Below, piece after piece: positions 8,684-17,568 of a stretch of 64,000 nucleotides of DNA. Origin of the DNA: Cohnella rhizoplanae (GTDB lineage Bacteria; Bacillota; Bacilli; Paenibacillales; Paenibacillaceae); NCBI RefSeq assembly GCF_948329515.1, contig NZ_CAOJCN010000023.1:19293-83292 (forward strand). Direction: 5' to 3'. The position numbers were made by a program, and so were the translations under genes. A model generated the notes under the pieces. It made no database searches. It was not told the DNA's origin and saw only the letters and a list, made by a program, of their open reading frames with translations. Position 1 is the stretch's first letter; every line of letters starts with the position of its first letter.

Positions 8684-10258
8684 ATGAGCGTTATACGGTT
8701 GGAGAACGTTACGAAGAAGTATGAAGACTCCATGATCTTTCGCGATATTTATTTTCGGGTGATGCAAGGGGAACGGATCGGTCTCATCGGGCGGAACGGC
8801 GCGGGCAAGTCGACGGTATTTAAGCTCATCCTGGGTCAAGAAGAGCCGAGCGCCGGCAGAGTCGAAGTGGACCCTCAGGTGCGAATCGGGTATTTCTCGC
8901 AATTCTCGGAGCTGCATGGCAGCCTGTCCGTTCAGCAAGTACTTGAAGCGTGCTTCGAGCAGGTTGCCCTGATCGAGCGCGAGCTGCAAGAGGTCGGAGA
9001 AAAGCTGGGCGTCGTTACCGACGATCGGGAGATGGACGGGCTGCTCGCGAGGCAGGCGGAGCTATTCGAGCAAATGGATCATCTCGATGGTTGGAACGTG
9101 TCCGTCGAGATCAATACGGTGCTGACGAAGCTCGGGTTTAACGACAGATCGCGTCATCAACCGATCGACGAGTTGTCCGGAGGCTGGCGCAACCGCGCTG
9201 CGCTCGCGAAGATGTTGATTGAGCAGCCCGATGTCGTACTGCTGGACGAGCCGACGAATTATTTGGATATCGAAGGCATCGCGTGGCTGGAGCAGTGGCT
9301 GTACCGGTTCAAGGGCGCGATGGTTCTGGTGTCGCATGACCGCCAATTCATCGATAAGGTCGTCACGCGCACGATCGAGATCGAGAACTATCATTTTCAG
9401 GAATACGAAGGCAACTACACCGATTACGTCCGCAAGAAGAAGATGCGCAAGAAGGAGCTGGACCGGCAGTTCGAGTGGGAGGAAGAGCTGCTGCTCATGG
9501 AGTCCGAGGCGATCGACGAGCGCGCGAGCCGGAAGTCCGGCTCCAAGGACCGTCTCTCGCGCAAGCTGGCGGATAACAAGAAGCGGATCGAGCCGCATCC
9601 CGTTAACGTGCTGATCACCGATATTTACGAGAGGCTGCGCTTCCCGGACAAGCTATGCGAGGTGAAGGGAATCGGGCAGACCTACGAGGGCCGGCGGATC
9701 TTCGAGAACGTCAGCTTCGATATTCAAAAGGAAGACCGCCTGGTCATCGCGGGACCGAACGGAAGCGGGAAGTCCACGCTCATCAAGGCGCTCACCGGGG
9801 CGGAGAAGCCGGAGTCCGGCGAGATCGTCTGGGAGAAGGGCGTCAGCTACGCCTACTTCAACCGGATGTGGGAGGAGCTCGATCCCAAGGATACCGTCAG
9901 CCACGCCGTGAATACGTATGGACTGGGACTGGATGCCCCGCGCAAAAAGGTGAACAAATTCCTGGCGATGCTGCAGTTCTCGGAGGCGGATCTGAGCAAG
10001 GCGATCGGCCATCTGTCCGGCGGACAAAAAGCGCGGGTGGCGCTGGCCAAGTGTCTGCTGTCGGGCGCGGCCGTGATCGTCCTGGACGAGCCGACCAACC
10101 ATTTGGATCTGACGAGCATTCAGGTCATGGAGCAAGCGCTCATCCATTTCCCCGGCGCCGTCATCACGGTAAGCCACGATCGCTTCTTCATCGATAAGAT
10201 CGGGACGAAGATGCTGTCCTTCGATCCTGCCAATGGCGTGACGCTGCAGAGCCTGTAG
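8684..10258 (+). CDS. ABC-F family ATPase
   Basis: A soluble 524-residue protein with two ABC ATPase domains and no membrane segment. The first domain has Walker A GRNGAGKST and signature LSGGWRNRAALAKM; the second has GPNGSGKST and LSGGQKARVALAKC. Between them is a charged linker of the type that ABC-F factors insert into the ribosomal E site. ABC-F proteins act on ribosomes in translation or antibiotic protection; which applies here cannot be decided. The start at ATG 8684 follows AAGGGTG by 6 bases. The gene is monocistronic, with a bidirectional terminator downstream. Confidence 0.92.
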   Translation: MSVIRLENVTKKYEDSMIFRDIYFRVMQGERIGLIGRNGAGKSTVFKLILGQEEPSAGRVEVDPQVRIGYFSQFSELHGSLSVQQVLEACFEQVALIERELQEVGEKLGVVTDDREMDGLLARQAELFEQMDHLDGWNVSVEINTVLTKLGFNDRSRHQPIDELSGGWRNRAALAKMLIEQPDVVLLDEPTNYLDIEGIAWLEQWLYRFKGAMVLVSHDRQFIDKVVTRTIEIENYHFQEYEGNYTDYVRKKKMRKKELDRQFEWEEELLLMESEAIDERASRKSGSKDRLSRKLADNKKRIEPHPVNVLITDIYERLRFPDKLCEVKGIGQTYEGRRIFENVSFDIQKEDRLVIAGPNGSGKSTLIKALTGAEKPESGEIVWEKGVSYAYFNRMWEELDPKDTVSHAVNTYGLGLDAPRKKVNKFLAMLQFSEADLSKAIGHLSGGQKARVALAKCLLSGAAVIVLDEPTNHLDLTSIQVMEQALIHFPGAVITVSHDRFFIDKIGTKMLSFDPANGVTLQSL

Positions 10259-10311
10259 GGTCGTAGACGGCAGAAAGGCGACCATTCCGCGTCGAAAGAA
10301 AGGAAAGGAAA

Positions 10312-10348
10312 GGCTACAACCCGGCCGTAACCGGATTGTAGCCTTTTT
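10312..10348. terminator. bidirectional terminator
   Basis: GGCTACAA-C-CCGG pairs with CCGG-A-TTGTAGCC across a 6-base loop, followed by TTTTT. It lies between the converging ABC-F and azoreductase genes. Confidence 0.85.
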
Positions 10349-10366
10349 ACGATTGCGGGAGCCCCA

Positions 10367-10999
10367 TTAGAAGCGTTTGGCCGCTTCCCTGGCATGCGCG
10401 ATCGCTTTTTCTTTTACCGATACCGCCTGATCGGATAATGCCGTTCCTTCCACGAAAATAGCCTCGACCGACTCAACCCCATAGAATCGTAATACCTTCG
10501 TCAAATAGCTGTATCCCATCTCGAGTTGAGCGAGAGGTCCCTCCGAATAGACGGAACCGCTAGCTTGAATATGCAAGGCTTTCTTGCCCGGTAATAAGCC
10601 TACGGGGCCTTCTTTGGTATATCTGAACGTCTTCCCCGGGATGGAGGTCGCATCCGTGTAAGCCTTCAGCACCGGCGGGAGCGAGAAATTCCACATCGGC
10701 GATACATATACATACTTATCGGCGGATACGAATTGATCGACGACTTCCTCAAGACGATCAACTTTTGCCTTCTCGGCGTCAGATAGTGCATCCGACGTTG
10801 AACCGGACCGAAGCTTCTCCCAGCCGCGCAAAACGTCAGCATCGAAAGGCGGAATATTCTCTTTGTAGAGATCCAGATGAACGACCTCGTCCGCCGGATT
10901 TTCCGCGCTGTACGCTTCAATAAATGCTTTGCCTACCGCGAGGCTGTAAGATGACTGATGATCCAGCGGATGCGCGGTGATGTAGAGTACCGTTGCCAT
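10367..10999 (-). CDS. azoR: FMN-dependent NADH azoreductase / quinone reductase
   Basis: A 210-residue flavodoxin-fold enzyme of the AzoR family, expected to reduce quinones and azo compounds with NADH via FMN. Visible are the N-terminal beta-strand and phosphate loop (VLYITAHPLDHQSSYS), the flavin-contact segment SPMWNFSLPPVLKAYTD, and the C-terminal GSVYSEGPLAQLEMGYSYL. Length equals the family norm. It is transcribed divergently from an HxlR regulator across a 132-bp gap that contains an HxlR-type operator. In Bacillus subtilis the HxlR member YodB represses an azoreductase gene, so the same pairing is likely here. Confidence 0.88.
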   Translation of the reverse strand: MATVLYITAHPLDHQSSYSLAVGKAFIEAYSAENPADEVVHLDLYKENIPPFDADVLRGWEKLRSGSTSDALSDAEKAKVDRLEEVVDQFVSADKYVYVSPMWNFSLPPVLKAYTDATSIPGKTFRYTKEGPVGLLPGKKALHIQASGSVYSEGPLAQLEMGYSYLTKVLRFYGVESVEAIFVEGTALSDQAVSVKEKAIAHAREAAKRF

Positions 11000-11064
11000 G
11001 AATCAAACTTCCCTTCTGTAATCGGATGAGTTACGTTTCCTGGGGTGATCATATTATATTTACT

Positions 11065-11079
11065 TACTTATGTTAAGTA
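11065..11079. promoter_or_regulatory. HxlR-type operator in the azoR/hxlR gap
   Basis: TACTTA-TGT-TAAGTA is a perfect dyad and fits the TACT-N7-AGTA pattern of YodB/HxlR-family operators. It overlaps the expected -35 region of both genes. Toward the regulator, a TATAGT at 11095-11100 could be the -10. Toward azoR, ATTATA at 11053-11058 reads TATAAT on the minus strand. Confidence 0.7.
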
Positions 11080-11131
11080 GGCACAAATATGTGGTATAGT
11101 ATGAAAAAAGGTACCGTAAGGTGGGCGATGT

Positions 11132-11491
11132 ATGCAAAAGAACCCCGGCCAATGTCAGTTCGTCGTGGCGATGGATTCGATCGTCGGCAAATGGAAGCCC
11201 ACGATCCTCTACCATTTGCTTCAAGGTAAACCGTTGCGGTTCAATGAGCTGCGAAGATTGCTGCCCGATATCACGCAAAGGATGCTAACGCTCTATCTGC
11301 GCGAATTGGAGGAGGAAGAGATCGTGAAGCGAGTCGTGTACCCGCAGATCCCGCCGAAGGTGGAATACTCGATCACGGCGTACGGCATGAGCCTGTCACC
11401 GGTTCTGGAGATGCTGCATCGGTGGGGAGTGGCCCATATTGAGCGGAAGCGGCTTAAAGAGGCGGAAAATGAACGAACGGAAACGGACTAG
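11132..11491 (+). CDS. HxlR-family regulator with a single cysteine
   Basis: A 119-residue winged-helix protein: residues about 15-100 carry the HxlR core (VGKWKPTILYHLLQGKPLRFNEL and ITQRMLTLYLRELEEEEIV). The only cysteine is Cys8, just before the domain, in the position of the redox-sensing Cys6 of YodB. The divergent azoreductase and the dyad between them suggest a thiol-based sensor of quinones or electrophiles that represses both genes. The sensing role is inference from family and context. A strong terminator follows immediately. Confidence 0.88.
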   Translation: MQKNPGQCQFVVAMDSIVGKWKPTILYHLLQGKPLRFNELRRLLPDITQRMLTLYLRELEEEEIVKRVVYPQIPPKVEYSITAYGMSLSPVLEMLHRWGVAHIERKRLKEAENERTETD

Positions 11492-11508
11492 CGTTTGCAT
11501 GCAAAAAG

Positions 11509-11538
11509 GCCCGAGAGCTTTGGCTCTCGGGCTTTTTT
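11509..11538 (+). terminator. terminator of the HxlR gene
   Basis: A ten-base-pair perfect stem GCCCGAGAGC / GCTCTCGGGC with a 4-base loop and a TTTTTT run. Confidence 0.92.
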
Positions 11539-11587
11539 GGTAAACAGGCGGACATTCGTTAAGAACGGAAGGAAGAGCGAGCCGCGC

Positions 11588-11846
11588 AAGCGAGAAAAGC
11601 AACGTTACAGGAGCGGACAAGGGACTGGCGCGTGCGGCAAGCGAGAAAAGCGCGGCTCCAGGTGCGAGATGCGGCGGCAAGCGGGAAAAGCAACGTTACA
11701 GGAGCCGATAAGGGACTGGCGTGTGCTGCAAGCGAGAAAAGCGCGGTTCCAGGTGCGAGATGCGGCGGCAAGCGAGAAAAGCAACGTTACAGGAGCGGAC
11801 AAGGGACTGTCGTGTGCTGCAAGCGAGAAAAGCGCGGTTCCAGGAG
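11588..11846. repeat. 91-bp tandem repeat, about 2.8 copies
   Basis: Units start at 11588, 11679 and 11770, spaced exactly 91 bases. Each unit consists of two related halves that both begin AAGCGAGAAAAGC; one continues ACGTTACAGG and the other CGGTTCCAGG. The region 11539-11867 has no supported gene. Frames that stay open through it on both strands are by-products of the repeat. It lies between an outward-facing terminator and the 3' end of the LysR gene. Confidence 0.9.
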
Positions 11847-11867
11847 CAGGCGCCCGCGCCTCTCCCT

Positions 11868-12800
11868 CTAACCTGCAGGCCGATCCTTGCTATGGAAGGA
11901 GCTTTGCGCGATACGGATAAACTGATGGGCGGCGGCCGCCAGGCCCCGTCCTTTCTTGTAAGCGACGACGTAGCTGCGCGTCGTATTCTCCGCCAGGATC
12001 CGGCAATAAGTAGGCGGCTCTCCCGTAACGGTCGTGCCGATGAGGATCTCCGGCACGAACCCGACGCCCATGCCGGTGGCGACCAGCGCGTTCACCGTAT
12101 CCCAGTTCATCGTCTCGAACACGATCTGCGGTTCGAAGCCGGCCTCCTCGCACAGACGCAGCCCCATGGACGTGAACTTCTGTTCCGGCTTGAGGAATAC
12201 AAAAGGCTCGTTGCGGGCGAGGCGCAGGTCCATGAAGGGCAAGCCGTTCGACATCGCCGGCGTCAAATGGGCGTGAAGCCTATGCTGCGGAGGAATCGCC
12301 AGCAGGATCTGCTCCTGATAGATGGGGAGATGCTCGATCTCCCTGTGATGAAGCGGCAGCGGAAGCATGCAGAAGTCCAATTCGTCGTTGACGATCAGCT
12401 CTTCGAGATTGGCAGAATAGCTCTCCACGATGTCGAGCTTCACCTGGGGATGCTGCCGTCTAAAAGCCGGGATCATTCTAGGCAGGTAGTGGTTGCCGTA
12501 AAAGGGGGAGATGCCGATCCGCAAGTTGTCCTCCCGCTTGCCCGCGATAATCGAGATCTCCTGCGTCAGCTGTTGGCTGCGCTTGAGAATCTCGCCGCCT
12601 TCCTTCACGAACAGTTCCCCGGCGGCCGTCAATTTAAGCGTATGATTCTCGCGGAAGAACAACGGCGCATGAAGCTCCAACTCCAGCTTCTTGATGCATT
12701 GACTCAGGGCCGGCTGGCTGACCGACAGCTTCTGAGCCGCCTTGGAGAAACTCAGCTCCTTCGCTACCATGAGCGCGTATTGAATGTCGCGTAGCTGCAC
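11868..12800 (-). CDS. LysR-family regulator
   Basis: A 310-residue LysR-type regulator. Residues 1-60 form the winged helix-turn-helix (LSFSKAAQKLSVSQPALSQCIKKLE) and the rest is the periplasmic-binding-like effector domain. The start is GTG 12800, with AGAGGTG five bases upstream; an ATG at 12872 would add 24 residues with no family counterpart. It diverges from a Dpp-type importer operon starting at 13005, so it most likely controls that operon and itself. The ligand may be the transported compound or a product of it. Confidence 0.9.
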   Translation of the reverse strand: MQLRDIQYALMVAKELSFSKAAQKLSVSQPALSQCIKKLELELHAPLFFRENHTLKLTAAGELFVKEGGEILKRSQQLTQEISIIAGKREDNLRIGISPFYGNHYLPRMIPAFRRQHPQVKLDIVESYSANLEELIVNDELDFCMLPLPLHHREIEHLPIYQEQILLAIPPQHRLHAHLTPAMSNGLPFMDLRLARNEPFVFLKPEQKFTSMGLRLCEEAGFEPQIVFETMNWDTVNALVATGMGVGFVPEILIGTTVTGEPPTYCRILAENTTRSYVVAYKKGRGLAAAAHQFIRIAQSSFHSKDRPAG

Positions 12801-12877
12801 TTCCGCACCTCTATTATAATTTTTTATTATACGAGTATTATATTCGCTTATCGGCCGATTTTCAATAATCATCCATT

Positions 12878-12897
12878 ATCCCTTATTATATTGGGAT
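12878..12897. promoter_or_regulatory. candidate LysR binding site
   Basis: ATCCC-N10-GGGAT is an interrupted dyad of LysR-box size in the 204-bp divergent region. It lies about 60 bases upstream of a TATAAT (12957-12962) that is the best -10 for the importer operon. The -35 is weak, as expected for an activated promoter. Confidence 0.45.
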
Positions 12898-13004
12898 TTA
12901 ATCTGGTTCTGCATGAGATTTTACAGCTGGTTTACGCTTTCTCTCTTGTCCTTGTCTATAATTATTTTGAATAATACTTCAGACATAGAAGGGACGTTAT
13001 ACGA

Positions 13005-14618
13005 GTGAGAAAGTCGAAATTTTCGCTGATCGCAGCACTTATCCTTTGCTTCGCCCTCTCCGCATGCAGCGGCGGCAACGCCTCGAACGATTCGAAGGAA
13101 GGGTCAGCAGCAGGCACAGGCACAGGCGCAAGCGCAAGCGCAGCCGCAAGTACAGGCGCAAGCGATACGACGGCTTCCAAGGAACTGGACGTTCTGCGGG
13201 TCGGAGTCGCCGAGCTCCCCGCGAATATGGACCCGATCCGAGGCGTCGGCAACGCCACGATCCGCATTCAATACAACGTCTTCGAGACCCTGATGCAGGC
13301 AGACCAGAAGAACGACTCCGCCTTGAAGCCGATGCTCGCCACCGAGTGGAAGCGGATCGACGACAAGACGCTGGAGGTGAAGCTGCGCCAAGGCGTTAAG
13401 TTCCATAACGGCGACGAAATGACGGCCAAGGACGTCGTGTTCAGCTTCGACCGCCTGAAGCAGAACATCGACGGCTCCGAGCTGGCAGCCTCCCTGCTCG
13501 CCGGCATTACGTCCGTGCAGAAGATCGACGATTATACGGTTCGATTCGTCACCGGGAAGAACGACCCGATTCTGGAGCAGCGCCTGGCTTCCAGCTGGGG
13601 CTCCTGGATCGTCCCGGCCGACTATATTACGAAGGTGGGCAATGAAGAATTCGCCGCGAAGCCGATCGGCACCGGCCCCTACAAAGTCGTGTCCTATTCC
13701 CCGGACAAGGTCGTGCTGGAGAGGTTCGACGATTATTGGGGAGAGAAGCCGAGCGCCAAGCGGATCGAATACGTCAACTACCCGGAGACCTCCGCCCGCA
13801 TCACGGCGCTGATCACCGGAGAAGCGGACATCATCACCCAATTGCCGCCCGATCAGATGTCCGTGATCCAGAATGAACCGAACCTGAGCGTCGAGAGCCT
13901 GAACATCAGCAATCTGCACATGCTCGTCTACAATACGAGCTTCGGTCCGCTGAAGGACAAGAAGCTGCGTCAAGCACTGAACCTGGCCATCGACCGCCAG
14001 AAGCTCTCCGATGCGCTGTGGGGAGGCAAGGCGATCGTCCCGAAGGGCCATCAATACCCGGAATTCGGCGACCTGTATCTGGACGATTACCCTACGCCGG
14101 CGTACGACCTCGAGAAAGCAAAGCAGCTGGTGGCGGAGTCCTCTTATAAAGGCGAGACGATCGAATACGAACTGAAGTCGAATTACTACACCTTCGCCAA
14201 TGAAGCCGCCCAAGCCATCGTGGATATGTGGAAGCAGATCGGCGTCAACGCCAAGGTCAAATTTACGGACAAGGTGACGCGCGCGCAAGTGTCCAACTGG
14301 TCCAACACCATGCGCTTCCCCGATCCGTTAGGCGGGCTATGGCTGCTCTGGGGACCCGAGACCGATGCCCGCGCCGAGTACTGGCAAGACATGCCCGACG
14401 GCTTTATCGCAACCGGAGAAGAGATGGAATCCGCGACGGATCCGGCGCAGAGAAAGGAATTGGCCAGAAAGCTCATGAACATCTGGGACGAAGAAGCGCC
14501 GGGCACCGTGCTCTATTATCCGTATGAGAACTGGGGCGTCCGCAAGGGACTGGCATGGACGCCGTATCCCTCGCAGGCGATGGACTTCAGGGCGGATAAC
14601 TTTAAAGTCGTTGAATAA
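13005..14618 (+). CDS. family 5 substrate-binding lipoprotein (Dpp/Opp type)
   Basis: A 537-residue extracellular binding protein of the oligopeptide/nickel family. It has a lipoprotein signal with lipobox LSAC, a Gly/Ala/Ser/Thr-rich linker, and then the family 5 fold, with motifs NVFETLM, LRQGVKFHNGDEMTAKDVVFSF and IGTGPYKV. It starts at GTG 13005 with GAAGGGA about 10 bases upstream. It is first in an operon with two ATPases, two permeases and a GDPD-family gene. Family 5 proteins bind peptides, metal chelates, opines or sugars. The adjacent GDPD gene makes a non-peptide ligand worth considering. Confidence 0.9.
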   Translation: MRKSKFSLIAALILCFALSACSGGNASNDSKEGSAAGTGTGASASAAASTGASDTTASKELDVLRVGVAELPANMDPIRGVGNATIRIQYNVFETLMQADQKNDSALKPMLATEWKRIDDKTLEVKLRQGVKFHNGDEMTAKDVVFSFDRLKQNIDGSELAASLLAGITSVQKIDDYTVRFVTGKNDPILEQRLASSWGSWIVPADYITKVGNEEFAAKPIGTGPYKVVSYSPDKVVLERFDDYWGEKPSAKRIEYVNYPETSARITALITGEADIITQLPPDQMSVIQNEPNLSVESLNISNLHMLVYNTSFGPLKDKKLRQALNLAIDRQKLSDALWGGKAIVPKGHQYPEFGDLYLDDYPTPAYDLEKAKQLVAESSYKGETIEYELKSNYYTFANEAAQAIVDMWKQIGVNAKVKFTDKVTRAQVSNWSNTMRFPDPLGGLWLLWGPETDARAEYWQDMPDGFIATGEEMESATDPAQRKELARKLMNIWDEEAPGTVLYYPYENWGVRKGLAWTPYPSQAMDFRADNFKVVE

Positions 14619-14666
14619 TCCCGGCAAGCGAAGCATCGCGGCAAAAGGAAGGAAGGTGACGTCCCC

Positions 14667-15665
14667 TTGAACATGCTGTTATCCGTCCGCAATCTCAAGA
14701 CCTACTATCGCTCCGGCAGCAGCGTCGTTCCTGCGGTAGACGGCGTGAGCTTCCACCTGCGCAAGGGAGAGGTGCTGGGCATCGTCGGCGAATCCGGCTG
14801 CGGGAAGAGCACGGTCGCCCGCTCCTTGATCAATCTCCTGGACAAGTCCAATGCCCGGATCGAAGGCGGCGAGGTGCTGTTTCATGGCGAAGATCTGATG
14901 AAGCAGAGCCGCAAGGCGTGGAGCCGCATCAGAGGCAAGAAGATCTCGATGATTTTCCAAAATCCGCAGTCCGCGCTGAATCCGGTCTATACGGTAGGCG
15001 ATCAGATCGCCGAAGCGTTGACCGTCCATCAGAAGATGTCGCGCAAGGAAGCCAGAGACCGGGTCGTCGAGCTGCTGAAGCTGGTGGGCATCCCGGAGCC
15101 GGAATCGAGATTGACGAATTATCCTCACGAGATGTCCGGCGGCATGCAGCAGCGGGCGATGATCGCCATCGCGCTGGCGTGCCATCCGGAGATCGTCATC
15201 GCCGACGAGCCGACGACGGCGCTCGACGTCACGATCCAGGCTCAGATACTAGCCCTCATGGACCGGATCAGGGCGCAGTTCCAGATGGGCATGATTCTCA
15301 TCTCGCACAACATGGGCATCGTGGCCGAGATGTGCGACAGGATCATGGTCATGTACGGCGGCGTTGTCGTAGAAGAGGGGGAGACGGCTGCGATCTTCGC
15401 GGCACCTTCCCACCCTTATACCAAGGGGCTGCTGGCCTCCATTCCAAGCCTCGACGAGGACAGAGATACGCTGTACGCCATTCCGGGCTCCGTGCCGCGG
15501 CTGACCGCGCCGGTCGGTCACTGCCGGTTCGCCGGGCGGTGCGCCTATGCCAAGAGCAAGTGTTGGGAGAGCGAGCCGCCCCTGATCGAAGGGGAGAATG
15601 GACATCGGTCGAGATGCTGGCTGATGGAGGCGCCAGATAGGGGTCATGACGATGAACGAGAATAA
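14667..15665 (+). CDS. ABC ATPase, DppD/OppD type
   Basis: A 332-residue importer ATPase: Walker A GESGCGKST, Q-loop FQNPQSALNP, signature MSGGMQQRAMIAIAL, Walker B IVIADEPTTALD, H-loop ISHNM. The C-terminal extension has four cysteines (HCRFAGRC, KCWESEPP and RCW), like the iron-sulfur cluster-binding tail seen in Opp/Dpp ATPases. The TTG at 14667 is favoured because GGAAGGTG is 9 bases upstream; ATG 14673 is the alternative. It overlaps the next ATPase gene by 20 bases. Confidence 0.9.
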   Translation: MNMLLSVRNLKTYYRSGSSVVPAVDGVSFHLRKGEVLGIVGESGCGKSTVARSLINLLDKSNARIEGGEVLFHGEDLMKQSRKAWSRIRGKKISMIFQNPQSALNPVYTVGDQIAEALTVHQKMSRKEARDRVVELLKLVGIPEPESRLTNYPHEMSGGMQQRAMIAIALACHPEIVIADEPTTALDVTIQAQILALMDRIRAQFQMGMILISHNMGIVAEMCDRIMVMYGGVVVEEGETAAIFAAPSHPYTKGLLASIPSLDEDRDTLYAIPGSVPRLTAPVGHCRFAGRCAYAKSKCWESEPPLIEGENGHRSRCWLMEAPDRGHDDERE

Positions 15666-16638
15666 GGAAGTGCTGGCCGAAGTCAAAAACTTGAGAAAGA
15701 GCTTCCCCGTGAACAAAGGGATGCTCTGGAGACGTCGGTCCGGGGCGGTCCGAGCCATCAACGACGTCAGCTTCAACATCTACAAGGGGGAGACCTTGGG
15801 GCTCATCGGCGAATCCGGCTGCGGCAAAACGACTTTGTCCAGAATCATGATGGGGCTCACGGACGCCACGGAGGGCGAAGTTTTGTATAAGGGACAGCAG
15901 GTCGGGGCCGGCGCGCCCTCCGCATTCCGCAAGGAGGTCCAGATGATCTTCCAGGACCCGTATTCCTCGCTGGACCCGCGCATGAACATCCGCAGGATCA
16001 TCGAGGAGCCCATGCGGATCCATACCAAGCTGAGCGCCCGGCAGAAGCTGGACCGGATCCTGTTCATTCTGGAGAAGATCGGTCTCGACGAGGATGCGCT
16101 CGAGCGATTCCCCCATGAATTCAGCGGGGGGCAGCGGCAGCGCATCGGCATCGCCAGGGCCCTCGTTCTTCAACCCGAGCTGTTGATCTGCGACGAACCC
16201 GTATCGGCGCTGGACATGTCGGTGCAAGCCCAGATTCTGAACCTGTTCAAGCAATTGCAGCAGGAAATGAAGCTGACCTATCTATTCATCTCGCACGACA
16301 TGAGCGTCGTCAAGCACGTCAGCGACCGGGTGATGGTCATGTATCTGGGCCGGATCATGGAGCTCGCGCCCAAGCGGAAGCTCTTCGGGAACACGCTCCA
16401 TCCTTATACGTCGGCGTTGATGAGCGCCATTCCGCTGCCGAACCCCGAGCTTCGAAGAGCGCGAACACTGCTCGAAGGCGACCTGCCGAGCCCCTTGAAT
16501 CCTCCGGCGGGGTGCCCGTTCCAGACGCGCTGCCCGAAGGCGCAAGCCGTCTGCCGCACCCGTATGCCCGCATTGCAAGAAGCGGAGAAGGATCACTTCG
16601 TCGCCTGCCATCTGTATAGCGGGGAGGCGGGGGCATGA
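15646..16638 (+). CDS. ABC ATPase, DppF/OppF type
   Basis: A 330-residue second ATPase of the importer. Walker A GESGCGKTT, Q-loop FQDPYSSLDP, signature FSGGQRQRIGIARAL, Walker B LLICDEPVSALD. The cysteine-containing C-terminal tail (GCPFQTRCPKAQAVC) is present, as in DppF proteins. It overlaps the genes on both sides (20 bases upstream, ATGA with the permease downstream), which indicates translational coupling. Confidence 0.9.
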   Translation: MTMNENKEVLAEVKNLRKSFPVNKGMLWRRRSGAVRAINDVSFNIYKGETLGLIGESGCGKTTLSRIMMGLTDATEGEVLYKGQQVGAGAPSAFRKEVQMIFQDPYSSLDPRMNIRRIIEEPMRIHTKLSARQKLDRILFILEKIGLDEDALERFPHEFSGGQRQRIGIARALVLQPELLICDEPVSALDMSVQAQILNLFKQLQQEMKLTYLFISHDMSVVKHVSDRVMVMYLGRIMELAPKRKLFGNTLHPYTSALMSAIPLPNPELRRARTLLEGDLPSPLNPPAGCPFQTRCPKAQAVCRTRMPALQEAEKDHFVACHLYSGEAGA

Positions 16639-17555
16639 CCCGGTTCATCGTGAAGCATCTGCTCAAGGCCATCCTCACCATCTGGTTCATCGTGACGGTC
16701 GTATTCGTCATCACGCGGATGTCGGGCGATCCTACGGACGGGCTGCTTCCGGACGATGCCTCGGCATCGGTGAGGCACGAGATGCGCGTCTCCATGGGCC
16801 TCGACCGGCCGATCCACGAGCAATACGCGGAATATTTGGGTGACGTCCTCGCCTTCGACATGGGCGACAGCTACTATTATCTGCGCCCCGTGAATGAGCT
16901 GTTCGCCGAGAGAGCCGGCCGCACCCTTACGCTAGGCGTCGCATCCTTCGTCATCGCGATCGCGATCGGCGTGCCGCTGGGCGTTCTGGCCGCCATCAGA
17001 CGCAACTCCCTGGCCGACCGGTGGATGATGGGCTTCTCCGTCGCGGCGGACGCCATCCCCGGCTTCGTGCTCGGGATCCTGCTGATCTTTCTCTTCAGCC
17101 TGGGCCTGCGCATGCTTCCGAGCGGGGGCAGCGGCACGGCGGCGCATTATGTGATGCCGCTGATCGCGCTTACCCTGGGTTCCGTCGCCAATATTGCCCG
17201 GTTGACCCGCAGCTCGATGCTGGACGTTCTTCGCCAGGATTACCTGGACAGCGCCCGAGCCAGAGGCGTACGGGAAACCGCCGTCATCTTCAAGCACGCG
17301 CTGAGAAACGCCCTGATCCCGGTCGTCACGATTATCGGGCTTCACATCGGCGCGCTGATCGGCGGCTCGGTCGTCGTCGAGACGGTATTCTCCTTCTCCG
17401 GGCTCGGCTCGCTCATCGTGTCGGCCGCCCAGCAAAGGGATTTTCCCGTCATTCAGTACGGGACGATGCTCATCGCGATCGCCGTCACCTTCACCAATCT
17501 GCTGGTGGACCTGAGCTACGGCTGGTTCGATCCGCGCATACGCAAACCACACTGA
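16635..17555 (+). CDS. ABC permease, DppB/OppB type
   Basis: A 306-residue permease with six predicted spans. It shows the typical N-terminal span followed by a periplasmic loop (ITRMSGDPTDGLLPDDA), the EAA-type loop ARARGVRETAVIFKHALRNALIP, and the family C-terminus (DLSYGWFDPRI). It starts within the stop of the ATPase gene. It pairs with the following DppC-like protein. Confidence 0.9.
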   Translation: MTRFIVKHLLKAILTIWFIVTVVFVITRMSGDPTDGLLPDDASASVRHEMRVSMGLDRPIHEQYAEYLGDVLAFDMGDSYYYLRPVNELFAERAGRTLTLGVASFVIAIAIGVPLGVLAAIRRNSLADRWMMGFSVAADAIPGFVLGILLIFLFSLGLRMLPSGGSGTAAHYVMPLIALTLGSVANIARLTRSSMLDVLRQDYLDSARARGVRETAVIFKHALRNALIPVVTIIGLHIGALIGGSVVVETVFSFSGLGSLIVSAAQQRDFPVIQYGTMLIAIAVTFTNLLVDLSYGWFDPRIRKPH

Positions 17556-17568
17556 AAGAGGGATGTCT

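Noticed and set aside
11495..11920. Open frames on both strands through the 91-bp repeat
   Set aside because: Low-complexity repeat translations that follow a strong terminator, with no start context. They are explained by the tandem repeat.
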